From NCBI GenBank assembly GCA_020849275.1, contig JADLGO010000065.1:62001-126000 (forward strand): a stretch of 64,000 bases of DNA, in the 5' to 3' direction. The stretch comes from Chthonomonadales bacterium (lineage in GTDB: Bacteria > Armatimonadota > Chthonomonadetes > Chthonomonadales > CAJBBX01). Each line of letters opens with the position of its first letter. Position 1 is the first letter of the stretch. Of the stretch, positions 24,225 through 32,378 are shown one piece after another. The position numbers were made by a program, and so were the translations under genes. The notes under the pieces are model-generated. The model ran no database searches. It was not told the DNA's origin and was given only the letters and a program-made list of their open reading frames with translations.

Positions 24225-27200
24225 TCAGAACTCGGTCTTGATCTCGAGATTCGCGATCACCGAGTCCGGAGCCCCGTTCATGGAGACCGTGTACGCCGTG
24301 CTCAGCGCGAAGATATGGGTGGCGTCGACCCGACGATCGTAGCCCAGCGAGATCGTATGGCCGTCCGAGCGCTGGCCGTTCTGCGTGGAGAGGTCCACGC
24401 TGTAGCCGACCTGCACGGCGGTCTGCGCGTCGATGTGGCCCTGCAGCATGGCGCCGAGCTTCGACACACAGGTCGCCTTGGCCAGATCCTTGCTGGTGGT
24501 GTAGGCCAGCGAGAAGTCCAGCTTGCCGCCGACCTTTCGGGTGAGAGCAAACGCCGAGGACTTCAGCGGCTGCATGGCGTTGTTGGCGGCCTCGGGCAGC
24601 GACGAGTAGGTGTAGGTCAGGTTGGTCTGCTTGTCAATGCGGAGACCCACGTTGTAGTTTCGGACGAGCTGCAACTCCCCCCGGTTCACGTTGCGCGCCT
24701 TGTAGACGAAGCTGTAGTGCAGCGGCAGCTTGTCGTTCGGGTCGCCGACGATGGAGAGCTCGCGTGACTGGGCGCTGTGGCCCTTCTCGTCCAGGTTGCC
24801 GCTGTACTCGACGGCGACCTTGTTGTTGCCGAGCATGCCCTGCACGCGCCCGGCTACGGCCTGGCTGATCTCCTTGTGCTGGTCGTTGGTTGCGGCGTAG
24901 CGCAGCGTCGCCGTCGTGTCCTTCAGGCCGAGCAGGGTGATGGGCTTGGCGTTCGATATGCTCACGTCCGAGACCGCCTTCACGTTCTTGTCGTGCAGGT
25001 TGTACTCGCTGTAGGAGCCGGCGAAGTTCAAGTTCTTCGTCAGCGCGCCGTTGAGCGCGAACGACTTCACGGTGGCGTCGTTGTCGTTGTTGGTGTGCAC
25101 CTGAGCGTAGCTGCCGGCAAAGCTCAGCGTCGGGCGCGCCTGCCACTTCCATTCGACCGCGTCCGTCGTCGCGGAGGGATCGGATCCGCGATCCACCTCG
25201 AGGCGGTTGAACCGCATCGACAGCGCGCTGGACGCGCGGTAGTTGACGTCGACCTGCGTTGTGTTCTCGAAGTGGCCGTTGCCGAAGTCGACCCGCTTCG
25301 TCTCCGCCATCAGGTTGTTGGGCTTGGAGCGGTCCGTCGCGAAGTGAAGGAAGTTGGTGGTGACCGTCGGGTTCTGCTTGCCGCCAGCGATCGTGCCGAC
25401 GGTATCGCGGTAGAGGCTGAGCTTCATGCCCTTCTGCAGATGGTGGTCGAAGGTGATGGTGTTGTGCGTGACGCCGTCGGTGACCGCGCCCTGGCTGGCC
25501 GACGAGTTGCCCTCGGTCAGGTAGGACACGCGCGTGCCCGCGCTGGGCGCCCAGGCGGCGAAGTGGCGGAACACCTGGCGCTTGAGCGCGTCGGCGGAGT
25601 TGGCGGCGTCGTAGACGTAGGTGTTGAGCGTGAGGCCGCGTACGGCGGTCAGGTTGGCGGAGAAGTCCATCCGCTGGAACCCGCGCTCGGACTCGATGCC
25701 CTTGCGCTCGGCGTCGCTCAGACCGGCCATGTCGCCCGCGCGCGTGAAGGACTGGCCCGTGCTGCCCAGGTTCAAGCGCGCGTCCAGGCCGCGCGTGGTG
25801 TACGCGAAGCTCTGGCGGCTCATGCTGCCGTTGCGGTCGCCGGCGGTGAGTTGCGAGTACGCGAACGAGGTGCCCCGCGAGAGCGCCAGGTTCAGGCCCA
25901 TCGAGGTCCGTCCCATGCCGACCTCGTTGCCGAGTTGCGCGCGCTCGAAGTCGCTCATCGAGCCCAGCCTGGCGAACGACTCCGAGATGCTCTGGCTGAG
26001 ATAGTTGAACGAGTAGCCGCGGCCGTTGAGGCTGAGGGTGCGGCGCTGGACGTCGCCGGCGCCATCCTTCACCGCGAACTGGTTGTAGGCGAGGGCGCCC
26101 TGCTTGCCGAGGGCGGCGCCCATGGCGAGTTGGCTGCGCTCCAGGCCGGCCTCGCGGACGACCTGCTCCTTATCCTTGGCGGTGACGTCGGAGGCCTTGG
26201 CGTTCGGATCGAACATCCGGCGCATGCCGAGGGCGACAGCGGTCTTGTCCGCATCGCTCAGGTCGTTGAGCCTGGCAAAGCCGGCGTCCGTTTTGCGCCC
26301 GGCCATCATCAGGCTGAAGCCCTTGCCGTTCAGCTCGAGGAGCTGGTCGCTCAGGCTGCCGGAGGCGTCACCGATCTGGTTGCGGTTGAAGCCGAGCGCC
26401 GCGCCCTTGACACCGGTGAACCCCAGAGAGAGCTCGCTGCGACGCACGCCCTTCTCTCGTGCCCACTGACCCGCCTCGCCGTCCGTCAGGTTCTTGAACG
26501 CCGCGAAGCCCTGCCCGACCTCCTGCGTCTTGTAGCGCAGGTCCAGGGTGCTGGACTTGAAGCCGAGGCTCTGGCGCATGATCTGGCCCGCGCCGTCGCC
26601 GATGCGGTCCCAGTCCATCGCGAGGTTGGAGCCCTTGCCCATCGCCAGGCCCGCGCCAAACCCGAGGCGCTGGATTCCCCGCTCCTTCTCCAGCGCGGCG
26701 ATCCTGGCCATCGTGTCGGCGTTGGCGGCGTTGGCCTGTCGCATGGACTGGAAGCCGTTGAAGCTGGCGCTCACGTCCTGGAAGCGTGCGCTGAACGTTG
26801 CGTTTCCCGCCTTCAGGGTCAGGTCCTGTGCGATCAGGTGGCCGCTCTTCGCGGAGTTCGGGTCGCCCTTGGCGGGCGTCGCGCCGCCGTTGGCGGCGGT
26901 GGGCGCCACGCGGTTGCCATTGCTGCCGGCAGGCGTGCTCATGTAGAACATGCCCTTCATGCTACCGCCGCTGCCCACCTTGCCGTTGAGCGCGAGGCCA
27001 TAGGTGGTGAAGTCGAGGCCGCCGGCGCTCGAAACCCCGTAGCCGATGCTCAGGGAGGCCCCCTTCAGGTCTAGCGCCATGCCGGGCAGGCTCAGCAGGG
27101 AGCGGCTGCCGTCCTGGCCCTCCACGTAGCTGTAGTTGGCGGTGATGCTCTGGAAGCTGCGGACAGCCTCGGAGAAGAAGACCATTCCGGTGTTGTAGTC

Positions 27201-27521
27201 AACGAAGTAGTCGACGTTGGGTGTGAGCGTGCGCGCACCGACGCTGACCCGAACGCTGGAGGGGATGACGCCGCCGTGGGAGAGCATGTAGCCGGCACGC
27301 GTGCCGTTGCCGCGCAGCACCTCGGCAAACGGCTTGCCCGGCTGCGTGGGGTTTCCGTCCTTGTCCACGTAGGCCAGGGTCTGGCCCTGAAACGCGCTCG
27401 GCCGCTCGGCCTTCCAGTTGAGCTCGAGCGGCTTCTGCGCGGCGCTCCGCGCCCCGGCGCCGGCAACCATCGCGGCGATGACGATGCACTGATTCACGGC
27501 TCTGGCGGCTCTGCGCGTCAT
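24225..27521 (-). CDS. Large outer-membrane-type beta-barrel protein with five internal repeats
   Basis: 1098 residues with a signal peptide (about 1-28). Residues 40-135 form an N-terminal beta module ('VRVSVGARTLTPNVDYFVDY') of the kind found at the start of SprA-like and other large surface proteins. The rest is dominated by alternating-polarity strands rich in Gly, Ser, Asn and aromatic residues, and the chain ends in Phe, the usual barrel-assembly signal. Five repeats begin near residues 254, 339, 415, 516 and 592; each has a 'FxR/A...LSDA' helix segment, then Glu-x-Gly-x-x-Arg and strands. GGAGG lies seven bases before the ATG. It follows the anti-sigma-like gene by 46 bases. Cargo or ligand unknown. 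Confidence 0.82.
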   Translation of the reverse strand: MTRRAARAVNQCIVIAAMVAGAGARSAAQKPLELNWKAERPSAFQGQTLAYVDKDGNPTQPGKPFAEVLRGNGTRAGYMLSHGGVIPSSVRVSVGARTLTPNVDYFVDYNTGMVFFSEAVRSFQSITANYSYVEGQDGSRSLLSLPGMALDLKGASLSIGYGVSSAGGLDFTTYGLALNGKVGSGGSMKGMFYMSTPAGSNGNRVAPTAANGGATPAKGDPNSAKSGHLIAQDLTLKAGNATFSARFQDVSASFNGFQSMRQANAANADTMARIAALEKERGIQRLGFGAGLAMGKGSNLAMDWDRIGDGAGQIMRQSLGFKSSTLDLRYKTQEVGQGFAAFKNLTDGEAGQWAREKGVRRSELSLGFTGVKGAALGFNRNQIGDASGSLSDQLLELNGKGFSLMMAGRKTDAGFARLNDLSDADKTAVALGMRRMFDPNAKASDVTAKDKEQVVREAGLERSQLAMGAALGKQGALAYNQFAVKDGAGDVQRRTLSLNGRGYSFNYLSQSISESFARLGSMSDFERAQLGNEVGMGRTSMGLNLALSRGTSFAYSQLTAGDRNGSMSRQSFAYTTRGLDARLNLGSTGQSFTRAGDMAGLSDAERKGIESERGFQRMDFSANLTAVRGLTLNTYVYDAANSADALKRQVFRHFAAWAPSAGTRVSYLTEGNSSASQGAVTDGVTHNTITFDHHLQKGMKLSLYRDTVGTIAGGKQNPTVTTNFLHFATDRSKPNNLMAETKRVDFGNGHFENTTQVDVNYRASSALSMRFNRLEVDRGSDPSATTDAVEWKWQARPTLSFAGSYAQVHTNNDNDATVKSFALNGALTKNLNFAGSYSEYNLHDKNVKAVSDVSISNAKPITLLGLKDTTATLRYAATNDQHKEISQAVAGRVQGMLGNNKVAVEYSGNLDEKGHSAQSRELSIVGDPNDKLPLHYSFVYKARNVNRGELQLVRNYNVGLRIDKQTNLTYTYSSLPEAANNAMQPLKSSAFALTRKVGGKLDFSLAYTTSKDLAKATCVSKLGAMLQGHIDAQTAVQVGYSVDLSTQNGQRSDGHTISLGYDRRVDATHIFALSTAYTVSMNGAPDSVIANLEIKTEF

Positions 27522-27567
27522 CTCAATCCTCCGGAGATGCTCTCGGCCCCCTGGCGTGCAGGGCTGG

Positions 27568-28581
27568 CTAGAAGCTTCCGCGGATTACGTCAATGCGGAT
27601 CTCGCGTCCATCGGGTGCGGCCGTGATCGGACCGCCATCGCGGTCGGACGCGCGTCGGGAAAGCGTGCGCCGCAAGTCGGCGAGCGAAGCGATCTGGCCG
27701 GCGTCCATGGTGTGGCTTGATGCGGCCAGCACGATGCGGGCGGGCTGACTCGGCGTGGCATCGGCGGGCGCCACCGGCGCCTCCATCGGCGCAGGACCCG
27801 CGCTGGCTGCCTCGGGCTCGGTGCTGCGGGCGTCCGCCATCACCGGGGCGGGGATCGCCGGCGTCGCGGCGGCCGGGTCGACGGTCGGCACCGGCCTCGC
27901 GCGGTAGGTCACGCGAGGCGCAGTGGCCGCGGCCATACGGTGCTCGCGGCTGGCGCTGGCGGTCCGTGAGCGGCCCGCGGACCTCACCACGGCGACGCGC
28001 GGGGCGGCCGGGCGGCCGGGCGCGGAGGCTTCAGGGGCGGAGGCGGCCGAGCGACGGATCGCTTCGCTGACGGCGCCCATGTCCTCTCGGAGCGTCCGGG
28101 GAGTGTCGTGGCGGGGAAGATCGGCGACCGCGCCGGGGCCGGCCGATCGGTACTCGGCCGGGTTGACCAGGTTGCCCGTGCCCTGGTGAAGCGTGGCCAG
28201 GGTGAAGGCCGCGGCGGCGCCGGCGGCGATGAGAGCGCCGTAGCGGGCCGGAGCGGGAGCGAACGCGCGCCGCACCGCGGCCGCGACGCGGTCGGCCAGG
28301 GTCGGACGGTAGATGGTGGCGGCGAAGATCGCCTCGCGCAGGCGGGCGGGCGGCTCCAACTCGGCCACGTCGGCCAGAAGGGTCGAGGTGCCGCGCATGA
28401 ACGCCAGGTCGCGGGCGCACGAAGTGCACTCGGCGACGTGTGCCTCGACCACGGCCGTCTCGCGCGCATCGGCCTCGCCGTCCGCATAGGCAGAGAGCAG
28501 GTCCCATACCGTATCGCAGTGCATGGCCCCCTCCGATCGCCCGGCCTTCGCGTCCGGGTCATGGTTGAACGGCTGGTTCAT
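27568..28581 (-). CDS. Anti-sigma-factor-like membrane protein with zinc-finger N-terminus
   Basis: 337 residues. The N-terminus has the anti-sigma HxxxCxxC zinc motif ('HVAECTSCARDL', about 48-59), then a helical linker, one membrane segment (about 113-130, 'ALIAAGAAAAFTLATL') and a long Pro/Ala-rich periplasmic region ending in a small folded piece. This is the layout of a transmembrane anti-sigma factor, but no sigma gene is adjacent. The start at 28581 has GAGAGGA upstream and follows a plausible promoter. It is the first gene of an operon with the beta-barrel gene. Confidence 0.78.
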   Translation of the reverse strand: MNQPFNHDPDAKAGRSEGAMHCDTVWDLLSAYADGEADARETAVVEAHVAECTSCARDLAFMRGTSTLLADVAELEPPARLREAIFAATIYRPTLADRVAAAVRRAFAPAPARYGALIAAGAAAAFTLATLHQGTGNLVNPAEYRSAGPGAVADLPRHDTPRTLREDMGAVSEAIRRSAASAPEASAPGRPAAPRVAVVRSAGRSRTASASREHRMAAATAPRVTYRARPVPTVDPAAATPAIPAPVMADARSTEPEAASAGPAPMEAPVAPADATPSQPARIVLAASSHTMDAGQIASLADLRRTLSRRASDRDGGPITAAPDGREIRIDVIRGSF

Positions 28582-28595
28582 GGCTACGGTCCTCT

Positions 28596-28607
28596 CGATG
28601 CGCATCG
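28596..28607. promoter_or_regulatory. 12-bp perfect palindrome at the anti-sigma promoter
   Basis: CGATGCGCATCG reads the same on both strands and covers the predicted transcription start of the anti-sigma/barrel operon, a natural place for a repressor. No known binder can be named. Confidence 0.35.
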
Positions 28608-28636
28608 ATGATTGCGGTCTCATTACCCTGTGACAA
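28608..28636 (-). promoter_or_regulatory. Anti-sigma/barrel operon promoter
   Basis: Minus-strand -35 TTGTCA (28631-28636), 17-base spacer, -10 AATCAT (28608-28613). Predicted start near 28601, about 20 bases before the ATG. Confidence 0.5.
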
Positions 28637-28714
28637 CCCGCACGAGCGTTTGTTGCGCCTTTTCCGGGGCGAGTCGGGTAATCCGTCGGGCGAGGGCCCG
28701 GCCGCGCCGACGCC

Positions 28715-28744
28715 TTGACTGGCACGCGAGACGGGTAGTATGAT
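28715..28744 (+). promoter_or_regulatory. purN promoter
   Basis: -35 TTGACT (28715-28720), 18-base spacer, -10 TATGAT (28739-28744). The predicted start near 28751 lies downstream of the ATG codons at 28740 and 28743. Confidence 0.7.
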
Positions 28745-28823
28745 GGGGCGGCGTGGGGGCGCCGACCTGGACGACCAGGCCCGCGCTGAGCGGCGCGCCT
28801 GGCGGCGCGGAAGGAGCGGAGCG

Positions 28824-29504
28824 GTGGCAGCGGCGGCAGCGGGGCCCGGTGGCGCGCGCCTTGGCGTGCTGGTGAGCGGGCACGGGCGCGGCACCAACCT
28901 GCAGGCGATCCTGGACGCGTGCGCGAGCGGGGAGATCCCCGGGAGCGTCGCCGTCGTGATCGGGGTGCGCGACGACGCGCCCGCCCTCGATCGGGCGCGG
29001 GCCGCTGGCGTGCCCGTGCGGTGTGTGCCGCCGCCACCGCGCGGCCAGGGCGACGCGGCCTACGGCCAGGCGCTGCTGGCCGAGTTGCGCGAGCACGGCG
29101 TCACCATCCTCTGTCTGGCCGGCTTCATGCGCATGCTGCCGCGCGCGCTGGTGGAGGCCTATGCCGGGCGGGCGCTGAACGTCCACCCGGGCCTGCTGCC
29201 GATGTTCGGAGGCAAGGGGATGTATGGCCAGCGGGTGCATCGCGCCGTGATCGAGAGCGGGATGAAGGTTTCTGGCTGCACCGTGCACCTCGTGGACGAC
29301 GAGTACGACCACGGCGCGATCCTGCTGCAGTCGGTGGTTCCGGTGCATGATGACGACACGCCGGAGACGCTGGCCGCGCGAGTGCTCCCCGAGGAGCATC
29401 GAACCTACGTCGCGGCGATCCGCCTGCTGGCCGTCGGGCGCGTGCAGATCGAGGGGCGCCGGGCGCGCGTGGTGGTGACCGGCGACGAGGGCGGGACGCG
29501 CTGA
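28824..29504 (+). CDS. purN: Phosphoribosylglycinamide formyltransferase
   Basis: Third step of purine synthesis, formylating GAR with 10-formyl-THF. 226 residues. 'GVLVSGHGRGTNLQAILDA' is the phosphate-binding start; 'LAGFMRMLP' and 'LNVHPGLLP' hold the catalytic Asn-His pair; 'TVHLVDDEYDHGAILLQ' supplies the Asp. I chose GTG at 28824 because AAGGAG (28811-28816) sits seven bases before it and the ATG codons at 28740/28743 are inside the promoter. Confidence 0.93.
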   Translation: MAAAAAGPGGARLGVLVSGHGRGTNLQAILDACASGEIPGSVAVVIGVRDDAPALDRARAAGVPVRCVPPPPRGQGDAAYGQALLAELREHGVTILCLAGFMRMLPRALVEAYAGRALNVHPGLLPMFGGKGMYGQRVHRAVIESGMKVSGCTVHLVDDEYDHGAILLQSVVPVHDDDTPETLAARVLPEEHRTYVAAIRLLAVGRVQIEGRRARVVVTGDEGGTR

Positions 29505-29554
29505 GCGGGCACCGCGGCCGGCGAGTCCGCCGCGCGGCGGAAGGGAGAGATGCG

Positions 29555-30556
29555 ATGCGCCTGGCTATGGCGTGGGTGGCCGTCGCGCTGCTGGGAGCGG
29601 CCCTGTCCTCGGCGCCCGCGCAAGGGGAGGTCAAGGTGGAGAGGATCCCGTACATGGGCCTGCCGAACTGCTACCGGCTGTCGAACGGCACGGCCGAGGT
29701 GGTTGTCACCACCGACGTAGGGCCGCGGATCATCCGGTATGCTTTCGCCGCCGAGGGCGCGGAGAACGTGCTCGCCGAGCTGCCCAACGACGTCGTCACG
29801 ACAGAGTGGGGCGACTGGAAGCCCTGGGGTGGTCATCGGCTGTGGCTCGCCCCCGAGCAGAAGCCGCGCAGCTATGCGCCGGACAACGCGCCCGTCACGA
29901 TAGAACCGGTCGGCGGCAACGCCGTGCGGGTGACGGCGCCGAACGACCCGCGCACCGGCACGCGCAAGGAGATGCTGATTACGCTGGATGCGGCGGGCAC
30001 CGGGCTAACCATCTTGCACCGCGTCACGAACACGGGTGTCTGGGCCATCGAGGCGGCGCCGTGGGCCATCACGATCGTGGCCGGCGGGGGAATGACGATC
30101 CTGCCGCAGGAGCCCTACCGGTCGCACGACGACGATGTCCTACCGGCGCGGCCGATGGTGCTCTGGTCGTACACCGATTTCGAGGACCCGCGCTGGACGG
30201 TGGGCAAGAAGTACATCCGTCTTCGTTCGGACGAGCGGGCCGGCACGGCACAGAAGGCCGGGGCCATGAACAAGCAGGGCTGGGCGGCCTACCTGCGCAA
30301 GGAAATCCTGTTCGTAAAGCGCTTCCCCTATGAGGAGGGAGCGACCTACCCGGACTACGGGTGCAACTGCGAGACCTTCACCAAGGGCTCCTTCATGGAG
30401 ATCGAGACGCTCGCTCCGCTCCGGTCGATCGCGCCGGGCGGCACGGCGGAGCACACGGAGCAGTGGTCACTTGCGCGCAACGTGCGCGTCGGGACCACGG
30501 AGGCGAGCCTGGACGCCGCCATCACGCCGCTGGTGGGCGCGCCCGCCCTCCGCTAA
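29555..30556 (+). CDS. Secreted DUF4380-like protein
   Basis: 333 residues with a clean signal peptide (about 1-24, ending 'SSAPAQG'). The body is a beta-sandwich with 'VVVTTDVGPRIIRYAF', 'WKPWGGHRLWLAPE' and 'ILHRVTNTG', features of DUF4380 and of galactose-mutarotase-like folds that bind sugars. A Cys pair in 'DYGCNCETF' may form a disulfide. AGGGAGAG precedes the ATG. It starts 50 bases after purN and may be transcribed with it, though no metabolic link is evident. Confidence 0.75.
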   Translation: MRLAMAWVAVALLGAALSSAPAQGEVKVERIPYMGLPNCYRLSNGTAEVVVTTDVGPRIIRYAFAAEGAENVLAELPNDVVTTEWGDWKPWGGHRLWLAPEQKPRSYAPDNAPVTIEPVGGNAVRVTAPNDPRTGTRKEMLITLDAAGTGLTILHRVTNTGVWAIEAAPWAITIVAGGGMTILPQEPYRSHDDDVLPARPMVLWSYTDFEDPRWTVGKKYIRLRSDERAGTAQKAGAMNKQGWAAYLRKEILFVKRFPYEEGATYPDYGCNCETFTKGSFMEIETLAPLRSIAPGGTAEHTEQWSLARNVRVGTTEASLDAAITPLVGAPALR

Positions 30557-30574
30557 GAGGGTTCGACGCGTGGA

Positions 30575-30600
30575 GCGGACCCGGCGCCGTTAGGGTCCGC
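30575..30600. terminator. Hairpin after the DUF4380 gene
   Basis: Perfect eight-base arms (30575-30582 and 30593-30600) with a ten-base loop, 19 bases after the stop. A second GC-rich inverted repeat follows at about 30613-30653. There is no T-run. Confidence 0.45.
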
Positions 30601-30719
30601 CGCTGGCGCCAGGCGCCCGGGCTCACTGCGGCCACGCAGCGGCGCCCGGGCGCCGCTGCGTCCTGCGCGAAGACGATTGTACAGATTGGTGGCGGCATCC
30701 GCGCACAGTGCGTGAACGT

Positions 30720-30750
30720 GAGTACAGGTTCAAGCGGAGAACCTGTACTC
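30720..30750 (+). promoter_or_regulatory. 11-bp perfect inverted repeat in the purH leader
   Basis: Arms 30720-30730 and 30740-30750 pair perfectly around a nine-base loop, ending eight bases before the purH ribosome binding site (AAGGGGAG, 30758-30765). It could be an RNA hairpin or a protein operator. Confidence 0.55.
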
Positions 30751-30773
30751 GCAGGCAAGGGGAGCGATGTCTC

Positions 30774-32354
30774 ATGATCGCCGTGCGAAGGGCGCTTCTC
30801 AGCGTATCGGACAAGACGGGCATCGAGGAGCTTGGCCGAGCGCTGGCCGAGATGGGGGTGGAGATCCTCTCGACCGGCGGGACCGCGCGCGCACTCGCCG
30901 GGGCCGGCGTGCCGATCCGTGGCGTCAGCGACGTAACGCGGTTCCCGGAGATGCTGGACGGACGAGTCAAGACGCTGCACCCGGCGATCCACGGCGGCAT
31001 CCTGGCCCGACGCGACAGTGCTGAGCACATGTCGGTGCTCAAGGCGCACGGCATCGGCCCGATCGATCTGGTATGCGTGAACCTGTATCCGTTCGCGCGC
31101 GCGATCGCCAACCCCGACGTCACACCCGAGGACGCCATCGAGAACATCGACATCGGCGGTCCCGCCATGGTCCGGTCGGCGGCCAAGAACCACGACTTTG
31201 TCGCCGTCGTCGTTGACCCGGCCGATTACGCGGCCGTGCTCGATGAGTTGCGCGCGAACCGGGGCTGCACGACGTTGCCCGCGCGACGGCGCCTCGCCGC
31301 GCGCGCGTTCGCCCACACGGCGCGCTACGACTCGATGGTCGCCGCCTACTTCTCCGAGCGCCTGGCGCCAGGCGAGAGCTTCCCGCCGGAGCTCACGCTC
31401 GGTTTCGCGCGGGCGCAGGAATGCCGTTACGGCGAGAACCCCCACCAGATGGCCGCGTTCTACCGCTCGCCGGAGGCGCACGAGCCGAGCGTCAGCACGG
31501 CCCGGCAGATCCATGGCAAGGAGCTCTCCTTCAACAACATCAGCGACATCGATGCCGCTCTCGAGCTCGTGAAGGAACTGGAGGAGGGGCCAGCCGCGGT
31601 CGTCGTGAAGCACGCGAACCCCTGCGGAGCCGCCGTCGGCGGCACGCTGGCCGAGGCTTTCGGCAGGGCCCGGGCCGGCGACCCGGTCTCGGCGTTCGGC
31701 GGCATTCTAGCGCTGAACCGGCCCGTCGACGCGGCAACCGCGGACGCGATCACGGGCAGGAACATGTTCTTCGAGGCCGTGATCGCGCCGGGCTTCCAGT
31801 CGGATGCCCTGCCGATCCTGACGGCGAGGAAGAAGTGGGGCGCCAACCTGAGGCTGCTGGAGGTGGGCCCGCTCGAGGGTTGGCGGGCGCTTGCGTCCGG
31901 TCGAGATGCCAGGACCGTCGTCGGGGGCCTGCTGGTGCAGGATCGCGACCTCCGGGACGTGACGCGCGAGGAGTTGAGGGTCGCAACCGAGCGGGCGCCC
32001 ACCGAGGAGGAGATGGCGCGCCTTCTGTTCGCGTGGCGCGTGGTGCGGCACGTGAAGTCGAACGCCATCGTGCTCGCCCGGAGGCTTCGGCTGGTGGGCG
32101 TCGGCGCCGGGCAGATGAACCGCGTACAGTCGGTGCGCATTGCCGTGGAGCACGCCCGCGACGAGGCGCGCGGCTCCGTGCTGGCCTCCGATGCCTTCTT
32201 CCCGTTCCCGGACGGACCGCGGGTAGCCATCGAGGCGGGGGTGACGGCCATGATCCAGCCGGGCGGGTCCGTCAAGGACGCGGAGACGATCGAGGTGTGC
32301 AACCAGGCCGGAGTGGCGATGGTGTTCACCGGGCTGCGCCACTTCCGGCACTGA
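30774..32354 (+). CDS. purH: Bifunctional AICAR transformylase/IMP cyclohydrolase
   Basis: Last two steps of IMP synthesis. 526 residues, the usual length. The N-terminal cyclohydrolase (about 1-200) has 'ALLSVSDKTGIEELGRAL', 'STGGTARAL' and 'GRVKTLHPAIHGGIL'. The C-terminal transformylase has 'RYGENPHQ', the active-site Lys-His of 'VVKHANPCG', and 'AFGGILALNRPVD'. The ATG at 30774 is preceded by AAGGGGAG; another ATG at 30767 is out of frame. Confidence 0.96.
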   Translation: MIAVRRALLSVSDKTGIEELGRALAEMGVEILSTGGTARALAGAGVPIRGVSDVTRFPEMLDGRVKTLHPAIHGGILARRDSAEHMSVLKAHGIGPIDLVCVNLYPFARAIANPDVTPEDAIENIDIGGPAMVRSAAKNHDFVAVVVDPADYAAVLDELRANRGCTTLPARRRLAARAFAHTARYDSMVAAYFSERLAPGESFPPELTLGFARAQECRYGENPHQMAAFYRSPEAHEPSVSTARQIHGKELSFNNISDIDAALELVKELEEGPAAVVVKHANPCGAAVGGTLAEAFGRARAGDPVSAFGGILALNRPVDAATADAITGRNMFFEAVIAPGFQSDALPILTARKKWGANLRLLEVGPLEGWRALASGRDARTVVGGLLVQDRDLRDVTREELRVATERAPTEEEMARLLFAWRVVRHVKSNAIVLARRLRLVGVGAGQMNRVQSVRIAVEHARDEARGSVLASDAFFPFPDGPRVAIEAGVTAMIQPGGSVKDAETIEVCNQAGVAMVFTGLRHFRH

Positions 32355-32378
32355 CGAGCGGGCGAAAGGGGAACGCGA

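Noticed and set aside
24777-27074. 765-codon open frame on the plus strand
   Set aside because: Antisense shadow of the barrel gene; its sequence is low-complexity Val/Ala/Leu/Arg with no family features.
24225-27521. TonB-dependent receptor
   Set aside because: No TonB box or plug domain is visible; the N-terminal module is of a different type.
28740-28746. ATGATG as the purN start
   Set aside because: It lies inside the -10 box; GTG at 28824 has a good ribosome binding site and matches the family N-terminus.
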